A DNA stretch of 64,000 nucleotides from Primulina eburnea (GCF_022965805.1 NC_133105.1:31872447-31936446); one strand, 5' to 3'; shown: positions 23,898 through 34,738, counted from the stretch's first letter. The notes: a model not told the origin generated them from the letters alone. Program-made: numbers and translations.

Positions 23898-25911
23898 TGT
23901 TAGATTAGGTGCACGTCGAGTCAAGTGTTGGCCGAGTGTTCACGATGAAACTCTATGTATCAACGATCTTTATTTTAATAATATTTGAATTTATTATATT
24001 GGCGCATCTTTATCTGTTTACCCATGCTAGTTGCATAGATAAAGTCCTTGAATATACAAATAGTAGAAAGAATATGAGATGCTCATATGATGAGTATCAT
24101 GAAACTCATATTTGGAATACTGTATATTCTAAACGGTTCCTAGTCGATTCAGCCGCCACTAAGAAGGATATAGGCCGCTCGAGTTAGAGACTAGTATCTG
24201 CGATGTGAGTACCATGTTTCATTGGTAGGGGACATTGTGATGTCCGAATATGCAGATAGGTGCTCCTTGTAGAGTGCACTGAACAACCCTCCATAAAAGG
24301 ACTTTCCAAGTGGTTCTCACTTATCGAGTGGAATAGTCCTAGTTTATGGTTGTACACCATTAGTCCTTATGACCCGGGACAACATTATCAGGTGGCAAGG
24401 TTGGGTGTTCTGTCGAAACGTATAGGAGTCGATGCATTGTAGTCGGGGATTCACCGCTTACCTTCGGGTATGGATATCCTATGTGTTCTCATGTGTATGT
24501 AGATTGAAATCTCTGATCAGAGTATGGTGGTAATTATGAAAGGGGTTTCATAGATTACACCATCGATGCAACTACAACATGACACATAGTATCGATTCAT
24601 TGACAACTCTCGATAAACCAATGGTTGTCAAATCGGTCGGGATATATGAGTTGAAGGGACCGTACTGTACGCTAACCATAATTGAATGGTTCTTGCAGGC
24701 ACTATCATTTGATACCTAGGGAATCATGTAAGCGATGTTGCTAGGCGTTTAACATGATTCGTTGGGTGCTATCAGACTTGAGTTCTGACGTTCTTGTTAT
24801 CAAGGAGTTGATAAGTAAGAATGGAGCAATTGGGGTATGCTCATATAAGGATATGTTTAGTCCGAATCACATGGAGATGTGAACCCACGGCTAGTTGTAT
24901 CAATGAACCATTGAGGGCCACACAAGTGCTAGCTTTCAAGATCCCGTTGAGAAGTAAAATAGTTCAATGTGTTGAACGGCTTATAAATGAGTTTATAAGC
25001 GTAAGGAAAAATAGAAGTATGGCTTCTATGAGAGAAATGTAATTTTAATTTATGAATGTGTTCTTAAATTAAAAGTTGGCCAAATAAATAATGTATTTGA
25101 AAATTGTGATTTTCATAAACATTATTATGGACTAAATTAAATTAATTCAAGTGTTGAATTAATTAAACACTAGTGGACCTAGTAGAGTCCAAATAATTAA
25201 ATTAATTCAAGTGTTGAATTGATTAAATCAAATTGAGTCTTGTAGAGCTCAATTTAAATAAATTATTTAACTAGTGGACTTGAGTAAATTCAAGTAATAT
25301 TTAATTAGTCTCAAATATGTTTGAGATAATTAAATTTAGTCCATAGATTTTTATTTGTTAAAAATCAAATTAGATATGCATGCATGGGAGATGAAAGGTT
25401 GGGGAGACAACTTGTGCATAGTCCAAGGCATGGCATTGGAATTCACAACTACTTTTCCCACAACCAAGACTAGTCTTCCATCCTCCCATTTTTGAATGTA
25501 TATGGCCGAAACTTACAATCATAATTCTACCAAGTTTTCTCTCAATTTTTCTTTTCAAGTGTTGAGGAAGAAAAATACTTCTCCTTGAAAAATCCTTTTA
25601 TTTTTCTAGTGCAAAATAAAAGGGTTCTAGTTTGCAAGTGGTGGGCCTAATTTTGAAGGAAAGATTCAAGAACAAGGTGAAGCTTGTAGATTGTCTTGCC
25701 ATCAAGAGCTTAGTTGTATATCAACTAAGTTGGAGCCATCATCAACCTTAAGAGGTTGATAGGTAACTATTTCTAAACACACTATGAATGTCATTTTTGT
25801 GTTTTATTGTATTTCTTACACAAATCTTGAGGTGGCCGAAATTTATATGCTAAAATCAAAAATTCTTGTGCTTCCGTTGCATTTCCGGCCACCGTAACCG
25901 ATCCCCTTTCA
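23898..25911 (+). repeat. Cop2 3' LTR (2014 bp)
   Basis: TGTTAGATTAGG...CCCCTTTCA. It is shorter than the LTR at 7456-9523, mainly because 55 bp are missing at about 24388. It is followed directly by gypsy integrase sequence at 25912. No 5-bp duplication matches the left edge, as expected if the outer left end of the complex was lost. Confidence 0.92.
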
Positions 25912-26210
25912 ATTGTGGATAGATTCTCTAAGATGGCACATTTTATAGCTTGTCATAAAACCGATGATGCTTCAAACATTGCGGATTTGTTCTTTAGAGA
26001 AGTCGTTAGGTTGCCTGGCATGCATAGGACTATTGATTCTGGTCACGATGTTAAATTCTTGAGTTACTTTTGGAAGACTTTATGGGCTAAACTTGGCACA
26101 AAATTGTTGTTTTCTACTACTTGTCATCCTCAAACGGATGGACAAACTGAAGTAGTCAATAGAACATTGGGAACACTTTTGCGTGCTATTCTTAAAAAGA
26201 ACTTGTATTT
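25912..26210 (+). pseudogene. Gypsy integrase core fragment a
   Basis: It encodes [19 protein letters not shown] through [15 protein letters not shown] to ILKKNL, the Ty3/gypsy integrase core of a family distinct from Gyp1/Gyp2. The second catalytic region reads SGHD where the family normally has SDRD, so the aspartate is lost. The left end is cut by the copia 3' LTR. At about 26205 it jumps back into an earlier part of the same core. Confidence 0.85.
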
Positions 26211-26445
26211 ACATTGCGGATTTGTTCTTTAGAGAAGTCGTTAGGTCGCATGGCCTGCCTAGGACTATTGTTTCTGGTCGCGATGTTAAATTCTTGAGTT
26301 ACTTTTAGAAGACTTTGTGGGCTAAACTTGGCACAAAATTGTTGTTTTCTACTACTTGTCATCTTCAAACGGATGGACAAACTGAAGTTGTCAATAGAAC
26401 TTTGGGAACACTTTTGCGTGCTATTCTAAAAAAGAACTTGGATTG
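26211..26445 (+). pseudogene. Gypsy integrase core fragment b (repeat of a)
   Basis: It restarts at CATTGCGGATTTGTTC and runs to AAAGAACTTG, repeating about 230 bp of fragment a in the same orientation, out of frame and with an internal stop. The join to fragment c (AACTTGGATTGACATTTC) brings the end of the core to its beginning. Confidence 0.8.
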
Positions 26446-26580
26446 ACATTTCTATGGACTTTGTTTTGGGGTTGCCTAGGACTAAGAAGAGTAGGGATTA
26501 TATTTTTGTTGTTGTGGATAGATTCTCTAAGATGGCACATTTTATAGCTTGTCATAAAACCGATGATGCTTCAAATATTG
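26446..26580 (+). pseudogene. Gypsy integrase core fragment c (start of core)
   Basis: It reads [18 protein letters not shown] sequence through [23 protein letters not shown], the first third of the integrase core. It ends abruptly at about 26580 against integrase C-terminal sequence of the Gyp2 family. Confidence 0.8.
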
Positions 26581-27012
26581 TCAGATTCGGCAAGGAGACC
26601 GAGTATTTCTAAAGATTTCCCCATTCAGAGGCGTTGTCAGATTCGGCAAACGTGGAAAGTTGTCTCCTAGATACATCGGTCCTTAAGAGATTTTAGAAAA
26701 GATTGGCGACCGGGCTTATCGACTTGCTCTTCCTCCTTCTCTATCTGGAATACATGAAGTTTTTCATGTATCGATGTTGCGTAGATACATGCCAGATATT
26801 TCTCATGTCATTCAGCCTGACGAAGCTGAGCTTGATCAGACATTGAGCTATATTGAACAACCGATACAGATTCTTGATCGGAAAGAAAAGAAGCTCAGAA
26901 CGAAGATTATTTCACTTGTGAAAGTTCAGTGGAGTCGTCATGGCATCGAAGAAGCGACTTGGGAAACAGAAGCAAACATGCAACAGAAACATCCCGAGTT
27001 ATTTACATGATG
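26581..27012 (+). pseudogene. Gyp2-family integrase C-terminus and chromodomain remnant
   Basis: It matches 52890-53297: GPY/F region (KLSPRYIGP), HVSMLRRYMPD and chromodomain-like VKVQWSRHGIEEATWETEAN, to a stop at 27010. TAC has become TAA after YIGP (about 26683). At the left edge TGTCAGATTCGGCAA occurs twice about 47 bp apart (26579 and 26626), a small scrambled duplication at the breakpoint. It is the 3' end of another Gyp2-type copy lying head-to-tail with the Gyp2 LTR. Confidence 0.88.
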
Positions 27013-27064
27013 TAAGTATTTATTCAGTGTTGATTATATTACATCCTATATATTGATTGCCTTC

Positions 27065-27102
27065 GATTTCGAGGACGAAATCATGTCATAGAGGGGGAAA
27101 AA
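27065..27102 (+). other. PPT-proximal hairpin and polypurine tract
   Basis: GATTTCG-AGGA-CGAAATC (27065-27082) is a perfect 7-bp stem. It is followed by the PPT GAGGGGGAAAAA ending at 27102, directly before the LTR start. The same pair is found at 53352-53389. Confidence 0.8.
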
Positions 27103-27234
27103 TGTAATGCCCAAGAATTATCATTGATAGAAAGAAATCTGAAAATTTTAGGCCAAGCAGGACCGCGTCCGCGGTCTAGGAAGTCCCGCACCCGCGGTTG
27201 GTATAAGAAATGAAATATTTCTACAGTAGCAGTG

Positions 27235-27460
27235 GCGCATATGCGCGGAAAGAAGTGGCGCATATGCGCGACACCTACAGTAGCATCGGCGCATATGCGC
27301 GGAAAGAAGCGGCGCATATGCGCGACACCTCCAGAGACTTTGGCGCACATGCGCGAGAAAAGTCGCGCATATGCGCGCAGTTCTCGCGCATGTGCGCGCA
27401 GTATAGTTGCCGAGACATATGTCTCGCGCATATGCACGAGTTGAGAACGCGCATATGCGC
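27235..27460 (+). promoter_or_regulatory. Gyp2 U3 array: nine GCGCATATGCGC palindromes
   Basis: Copies lie at 27235, 27258, 27289, 27312, 27343, 27365, 27386, 27426 and 27449. Six are the exact 12-bp palindrome and three carry one change (27343, 27386, 27426). The array ends about 43 bp before the TATA box, an enhancer-like position. Two motifs resembling the Gyp3 unit (ACCGCGTCCGCGGT, CGCACCCGCGGT) lie just upstream at 27163-27200. Confidence 0.8.
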
Positions 27461-27502
27461 AAGAAGTCCAGCATGCACAATATTTTGACACATGGCATGG
27501 AC

Positions 27503-27510
27503 TATATAAA
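27503..27510 (+). promoter_or_regulatory. Gyp2 5' LTR TATA box
   Basis: TATATAAA lies 43 bp downstream of the palindrome array. The partner LTR has TATATAAGG at 53769. The transcription start is inferred to lie about 30 bp downstream. Confidence 0.65.
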
Positions 27511-28693
27511 GTGTATCATGACTCATTCTTCTCCATTGTTAGCTAAGGATCACCGAGAGATTTCCAGAGAAAGTGCTTCAACATTTCTTTCATCTCATAA
27601 TTGAGTTTGTACAAGATTTAGCCACCCGAATTTAGTTCCGATTTCGGTTTTGAACTCCTTGCATCAAAGGCTATCAAAGGATGTAAGTTTCCTTCAATTA
27701 CAACATGTTTTGATTCATATGTGTTGGGAGAATTATGATTTGAGTTAAGAAATATGTTCTTATGATTATAAGGATTGTAGATTTGAAACCGGAACGAAGA
27801 AATGATATCGAACTCAATTGTTATGAGTTTTAGCATATATTGACATGAGATTATGCAGATTTTGAGATCTTGACATAGATATTATGATGATTATGAGTTG
27901 AGAATTGTACAATGTTGATATATGTTGAATTGGATTAAACAGTATCGAAGAATTACGTAGTTATGCCATCGATTTATACCGAGATTGATTAAGAATTGTA
28001 TAAGACTTGTTGTGAGTTGTTTGTTGATATGGCATCTATCAACAATTGCTATTTCAGATTTGGAGTGACAGAGTTTGTATCCTGACTTCGAGACTTCGAT
28101 TTATTTCGCAACAAGAAAGGTATAAGCCATGTTTGTTTGGAAGCCACAACTCAAATAAGATATCATTTGAGTTTCCCAACCAAAATCACATACTAGAATT
28201 ATTGTATATATGGTGACATGTTTATGAATTGTTTATAGAATTATATTCAAATCTTGTAACATGATTATGCTTTGATTATAGAATTGTATTCAAGCATATA
28301 AGATCATTGTGATATTCAGATATGAATATGAGCATGCTTTGTTTACAGATTGATATTCATTGCATTTAAGATAAGAGAGTCGTTGACAGCCATTGTCAAA
28401 TATCTAGATATTCGGTGTATCTCAGCTTAGGAGCAGCCCTGACTCCTATTGCAGCCGTTGATACAGCTCAGACCGAAGTCTAGGAATAAGACGTACAGTC
28501 ACCCCGAGTGGGAGGGTAGGTCACAGCCATTGACGTCTTATTCACACCGGGATCCCTAGAGTTATAGTCGAGTCGAGTCCAGACATGATTTGATTCGCAT
28601 TGCATGTTTATATGGATGTCATTCATAATAACATGTTTCATGTTTTAGTTGATTATATGCATGTATACATGTTTATACTGGGATTTGTTCTCA

Positions 28694-28740
28694 CCGGAGT
28701 TTCCGGCTGTTGTTATGTTTGTATGTGTGCATAACAACAG
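28694..28740 (+). other. Conserved twin-hairpin module in Gyp2 5' LTR
   Basis: CCGGA-GTT-TCCGG is followed at once by CTGTTGTTATG, a 12-nt loop and CATAACAACAG. It lies about 1.2 kb downstream of the TATA box, so it would be in the transcribed leader. It is homologous to the modules in Gyp1, Gyp3 and Gyp5. Confidence 0.72.
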
Positions 28741-29044
28741 GTGGGACAGGATCTGGGTCACGCAGAGGATGAGAGATGGACATAGCGTGGTGATCTCGGG
28801 CATAGCAGAAGAACTAGTAGTTGTACTTTTGACATGTACTGTATTTAATTAATCGTTGTTGAGAATGGATGGAACAAGACATGTTGTACCTTATCTTTGT
28901 ACATTATGTTGTTAAATAACATAGACTCCTCTTGTTTAGCTTTCATATAAATGAATGTTTAAAGCAAAAATTTGACCCACTTTTTATATTAACGATCCAT
29001 TGAATCCCAAAGAAAAGAGTTAGAGCCCGGGTCCCCAGAACAGG

Positions 29045-29057
29045 TGGTATCAGAGCC
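29045..29057 (+). other. Gyp2 primer-binding site
   Basis: TGGTATCAGAGCC follows a five-base ACAGG spacer after the 5' LTR. It is the Met-tRNA PBS. Confidence 0.92.
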
Positions 29058-29298
29058 GTAGGTTCTGTAGATTGAGATAAGATAGAATGAGCGGGGTAGA
29101 TCGAGTCTTCTTCCTTGCTTTATGATATGCTAGCATGATTTATTGCTTTCCCTATTACGTGTTGTGTTATCTGATTTGATTGCAGCATGTATTGGTTAAG
29201 ACTGAATCAGAACCGATTCTGGATCAGAGGTAAATGATCAGAGGAGGGCTGAGACAGTTGGTATAGATTGTATACTAAACTGTTTGAATAGCAGATAC

Positions 29299-32200
29299 AT
29301 GCCTCCTAGAAGAGCAGCCGTTCCTTTACGACCACCAGCACTAGAACAGGGTAGCACATCTGGTGATACGATGGATGTCACTGCTACGCCTATGGAGACT
29401 CTATTAAAGCGATTCCAGTCTTTCCGACCACCGACCTTAAAGGGTAAAGAAAATGCAATTGAATGTGAAAGCTGGTTGGAGGATATCGAGATGTTATTCG
29501 AGTCTCTGGAATATAGTGATGAGAAACGAGTGAAACTCATTGGCCATCAACTGCAAGACGTGGCTAAGTATTGGTGGTTGAATATTAGAAGAGCATTAGA
29601 GCAGCGTGGCACCGAGATTACATGGAAAGTGTTCAAGACAGAGTTTTATCAGCGATTCTTTCCTGTATCCTACCGTAAAGATAAAGGCGCTGAATTTGCA
29701 AACCTGAGGCAAGGGCAATTAAACATTGAAGAGTACGTTGCTAAATTTTCTTCCCTGCTTCGCTTTGCACCTCATGTATCAGGTAATGACGAGGCCATGG
29801 CAGATCAGTTTATAAACGGCTTAAATCCTGATGTCTTTACATTGGTTAATACTGGGAGACCCAATAACTTCGCTGAAGCCTTGAACCGTGCCAAAGGAGC
29901 AGAAGCAGGATTGCTTAGGCAACGGAGTGTTCCGTACATTGCTCCGAGTCCGAGACCACCACTACCTCCAGTACAACTTCCTTCAAGATTCGATAGTGGT
30001 GGTAGTAGTAGTGGGCGAAAAGATCAACTAAAAGCGAAGGGCAAACAGTTTAAGAGGGCAGGGAGCAGTTCGTTTTAGCTCCAGCGGGTCAAGAAAGAGA
30101 GGTCCTGGCCAGAGTTTAGAGGTGATGAGTGGATATTGCAGTACTTGTGGAGGTAAGCATGCCACAGAACAGTGTCAGGGTGTAGTAGGCAGATGTAACA
30201 TATGCAAGCAACCGGGGCATTATGCCAAGGTATGTCCTCAGAGAAATGGTGCATCGAGATTTCAGGCTGCAGGGTCGTCTGCCTCAGTGACTCAGCCTGA
30301 GAGGCAAGCTTCATCTGTTCACTCTTTTCAGCCGCCACCTGCACAGACCCAACCTCGAGCCAGAGGTGGTCATACCGGGAGTCAGCAAACCCGACAACAG
30401 GCTCAGGTGTTTGTGTTGACAGAAGAGCAAGCACAGGATGCCCCAGATGATGTCATTGCAGGTAACTGTTTCCTTTGCGGTTATCCTGCTTATATATTGA
30501 TAGATACGGGTGCATCGCATACATTCATATCAGAACGATTTGCATTATTGCATTCCTTGCCTGTTGAGTCTTTGTTAGATGTCGTGTCTATTACTTCTCC
30601 GTTAGGAAGTGGGTTGATATCGGTGACTACGGTTAGACATTGCATCTTACAATTTGAGGGTCATGAAATTGATCTAGATTGCATAGTACTTGGGTTAGAT
30701 GATTTGTATTGCATTGTTGGGATTGACATGTTAACCAAGTACAGAGTCACCGTGGATTGTTTCCACAAGATTTTCAGATTCAGACCAGAAATGGCAGAAG
30801 AGTGGAAATTCTACGGTAAGGGTTCCAGCTCTCGGATTCCCTTGATTTTGGCTTTGACTATGAATAAGTTGTTGCAGAAAGGAGCAGATGGGTTCCTTGT
30901 GTATGCTGTAGATGTACAGAAATCGAGCCCGGCATTGGCAGACTTGCCAATAGTACGGGAGTTTGCAGATGTGTTTCCAGAGGAGATCCCAGGATTACCT
31001 CCAGTACGGGAGGTAGATTTTAGTATTGATCTTATTCCAGGTACCACTCCTATTTCGAGAGCTCCGTATAGGATGGCACCGATAGATTTGAAAGAATTGA
31101 AGGCACAGTTGGAAGATCTTCTAGCCAAGGGATATATCAGACCTAGTGTATCTCCTTGGGGCTCTCCGGTGCTATTTGTGCGAAAGAAAGATGGATCGAT
31201 GTGGTTGTGTATCGATTACAGACAACTGAATAAGACCACAATAAAGAATAAGTATCCTTTGCCTAGAATTGATGATTTATTTGATCAGTTGCAGGGATCC
31301 TCTGTTTATTCTAAGATTGATTTGCGATCCGGATATCATCAGCTTCGAGTTCGAGATGTAGACATACCGAAGACAGCATTTCGAACCAGGTATGGGCATT
31401 ACGAATTTATTGTCATGCCTTTTGGTTTAACAAATGCTCCGTCGGTATTTATGGACTTGATGAATCAAATCTTTCAGAGGTATTTGGATGATTTTGTGAT
31501 TGTCTTTATCGATGATATTCTGGTGTATTCTAAGAACATGAATGAGCATGCAGAGCATCTCAGAATTGTGTTACAGACACTGAGAAATGAGAGATTGTAT
31601 GCTAAATTGTCAAAGTGTGAATTTTGTTTAAATCGAGTTGTCTTTTTGGGACATATCATATCTGGAGATGGTATTTCTGTAGGTCCGAGTAAAGTGGAAG
31701 CTGTGATCAGTTGGTCGAGACCGACTTCTGTGCCAGAGATACGCAGTTTCATGGGTCTAGCAGGATACTATAGACGATTCATCCAAGATTTCTCCTGTAT
31801 TGCGAAGCCAATTACACAATTGACACAGAAGAATGCACCATTCCTATGATCTGAGGAGTGTGAGTCTAGCTTTCTAGAATTGAAGAAGAGGCTGACCAGT
31901 GCACCTGTCTTGATGATTCCTTCAGGTACGGGTGATTTTGTTGTATATTGTGATGCCTCTCACAGAGGTTTGGGATGTGTTCTTATGCAGCGAGGTCATG
32001 TGGTCGCATATGCCTCAAGACAGTTGAAGACTCACGAGACTCGATACCCCATTCATGATCTTGAATTGGCGGCTATCGTATTTGCACTAAAGATCTGGCG
32101 TCATTATCTTTATGGCGAGAAATTTGAGATCTATTCAGACCTTAAAAGCCTAAAATACTTGTTTTCTCAGTCGGAGTTGAACATCAGGCAGCGTAGATGG

Positions 32201-32784
32201 CTTGATCTGTTAAAAGACTTTGATTGCGAAATCAAATACTATCCAGGGAAGTCAAATGCAGCAGCGGACGCCTTGAGTCGAAAGGTTTGTTCCTTATCCT
32301 TATCAACGATAGGTGTTACGAAGCTTGTTGAAAATTTTTGTTTCTCTGGATTAAAATTTGATACAGATAGGAGGCCACTACGACTTGCTGTTATTCAAGT
32401 TGAGCCAGACTTGATCATGAGGATTAAAGAAGCACAACGAACAGATCAGAATGTGCAAAGATCGATTCACATGGTCAGATCAGGGCATTTGTAAGAATAT
32501 CAGGTGCGTGAGCATATCTTGTACGTCAATAACCGTCTCGTAGTGCCAGATGTTTCAGACTTGAGACATCAGATTATGTCCGAAGCACACTGTAGTCGGT
32601 TCAGCATTCATCCTGGTGGCAGGAAGATGTACAATGATCTGAAGACACAGTTCTGGTGGAAGCAGATGAAGTCAGACATCGCAGAGTATGTGTCTAAATA
32701 CTTAAATTGCCAACAGGTGAAGGCCGAGAGGAAGAAGCCCGGAGGGTTACTTCAGAGTTTAGCCATTCCAGAATGGAAATGGAA
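29299..32784 (+). pseudogene. Gyp2 gag-protease-RT-RNase H-integrase N-terminus
   Basis: The ATG at 29299 ([13 protein letters not shown]) matches Gyp1. Gag is open to a frameshift at about 30072 in the serine-rich linker. A second frame then carries the knuckle [14 protein letters not shown] (near 30200), protease DTGAS (near 30505), RT with FIDD (near 31510), RNase H (near 31930-32290) and the integrase zinc finger. TGG has become TGA at 31847-31849 and TCA has become TAA at 32492-32494. The first cysteine of the zinc-finger CxxC is tyrosine (YLNC; CLNC in Gyp1). Gyp3 interrupts at 32785 after EWKWN. Confidence 0.92.
32780..32784 (+). repeat. Target-site duplication TGGAA (left, one mismatch)
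   Basis: TGGAA precedes the Gyp3 left terminus and TGGGA follows its right terminus (52242-52246). Uninterrupted Gyp1 has TGGGA here, so the left copy carries one G-to-A change. Confidence 0.8.
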
Positions 32785-33082
32785 TGTGGGGACCCGGACG
32801 CTGATCTTTCTCATTACTCATTATTGGGATTTAATTATCAGTTCTGATAAACAGGGTCTAAAAATTTTTCTTTTTAATATGTAACTGCGGAAGGTAATGG
32901 AATCTAAACAATATACATTTCTGTATAAAAACTACAGTTCAGTAGAAGAGTACAATACTGTACAACCTAAGTCTAAGGTTCAATTACTAAGTTCAAGTAA
33001 TAAACCAAGTCTGCTACAAGTCCGGAATCACCATGCTAACTCGTCTTCTCTCATCGTCATCTCGACCCTGATCCAGCCCCAC

Positions 33083-33131
33083 CTGTTGTCATGCACACAT
33101 ACAAAACAAGACAACAGCCGGATAACTCCGG
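33083..33131 (-). other. Twin-hairpin module in Gyp3 3' LTR
   Basis: On the minus strand CCGGA-GTTA-TCCGG is followed by CTGTTGTCTTG, a 12-nt loop and CATGACAACAG. Relative to Gyp1/Gyp2 the eighth pair is C-G where they have T-A, so both arms changed together. The ninth pair is a mismatch. Confidence 0.72.
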
Positions 33132-34677
33132 TGAGAATAAATCCCAGTATAAAACATGGTAAGCATGTATATAAACAAACTAATTCATAAAACATGCCGT
33201 CATGTATAAACACAATATATTTCATAATCTATGAAATTAAGCATGCAACTCAAATCAGATAAACATGCATATAAACAATCTAAATCATAAAAACATGCTA
33301 GCACAACTGAAAGCAATAACGATGGGTCCCATGATCTAGGAGCCACATCCATATAAGCATGAAGTCCTAATCAAATCATGTCTAGACTTGACTCGATCTA
33401 TAACTCTAGGGATCCCGGGGTGAATAAGACGATCTATCACCTACTCTCCAATCGGGGTGACGGTACGTCTTATTCCTAGACTTCGGCCTGATCTGTATCC
33501 GCATCTACAATAGGGGCGGTGATCTTCCCCTAAGCTGTGATATCGCCGAACGTCTAGATGTCTGCTTGATCTCCAGACTGTCCTATCTTAATGCATGAAT
33601 ACAAAATCTGTAAACAAGCATAATCATCTTAATGCGATGTAACATGATCTGTAAACAAAGCATAATCATCTTAACATAATTTGCATACAAGATCTATAAA
33701 CAAATCTAATCATGTCAAGATATATCATAATCATCTCAAAATAAAACAATGAACAAGTATGTGATTTTATTGGGCAACTCAAGTGGTGATCTCAATTGAG
33801 TTGTTTCTTCCCGAATATCACATGAATTATACCTTTGTCGTCCCGGTCTGACGAAGACGAAGTCTCGAAGTTCAGTCTATCCATATCCGATCTGACATGA
33901 CAATATAAATACACTGTATCAATGTGTAACTCAAAACACAATCTGTTCTAATCAATACTCAACTCAATACAAAATCTGATCAATATCTGAACAAAATACA
34001 ATCTGATTCATATCAACAATATCACGATATAATCGAAATCATTTCTGAATCTAATCAATCTGAATCAGCTGATGTTTTAACGGTACAACAATACAGTCTT
34101 GATAAACCCGTCGATGTCAACATCACAAATATCATATCAGAACTCGTAATCAATACCATATTATCATTCTTCTAATTCCAGCATATCAATATCTATCAAA
34201 TGCAACTCAAGATATGCTGAGATTCATAACATAGGCATACGGTATGATTTCTTCGATCTGACTTCACATATATACTGAATAATCTATCCAGAATACATAA
34301 AATAATCATCTCTCTATTCCTCAAGCAAGAACAATACAAATCTAGTGTTTAATCTAAATCAATATCTTCTGAAAATCATAACAATTACAGAGACAGTCTG
34401 TTCTTTAATCTGTCTTCAATTCTACATTGTCTACGGTAGTAGAAACACCATATCTGAATCCCATGAAATTCTAGCAACATCATATTTTCAAAACACTGCA
34501 AAACGTAATAAAACTTACGTCCTTGTGTAGCTCGTGTCACGAGGAGTATGCTACCGTGTTCGAATTTGAATTCTGATGCACGGATTCCTCACAAATCAAT
34601 TTAGAACCTCACGCAGACAAGTTTTCTCTCCATCCTTCGATTTCTGCTTCTTTCTCCTCTGAAAGACACGAGTTCCA

Positions 34678-34690
34678 CTTATATATATAC
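34678..34690 (-). promoter_or_regulatory. Gyp3 3' LTR TATA box
   Basis: GTATATATATAAG on the minus strand lies about 50 bp downstream of the U3 array. The partner copy is at 51824-51835. Confidence 0.6.
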
Positions 34691-34738
34691 TACATGCATG
34701 TTCAAAATCGTGGCATAGTTCTTAGCTTTGCACGTCAC

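Larger units (their letters stand above)
27103..29039 (+). repeat. Gyp2 5' LTR (1937 bp)
   Basis: TGTAATGCCCAAG...GGGTCCCCAGA. The terminal CA has become GA compared with the partner LTR (CCCCACA). It contains a palindrome array (27235-27460), a TATA box (27503-27510) and a twin-hairpin module (28694-28740). It is also in 3' LTR position for the remnant copy on its left. Confidence 0.92.

Noticed and set aside
27235..27460. CRISPR-like array (short repeats with spacers)
   Set aside because: Repeats are only 12 bp with very short spacers inside a plant LTR upstream of a TATA box, and no cas genes or bacterial context exist.
27210..27526. Overlapping ORFs on both strands rich in AHMRE/ICAR repeats (also 53400-53790)
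   Set aside because: These are translations of the palindrome array in U3, repetitive on both strands and with no start context.
28649..28852. ORFs of 60-105 codons in gypsy LTRs around the twin hairpins (also near 33130, 50270, 60500, 62560)
   Set aside because: They overlap conserved structure and the frame shifts between families. Conservation fits RNA pairing better than protein.
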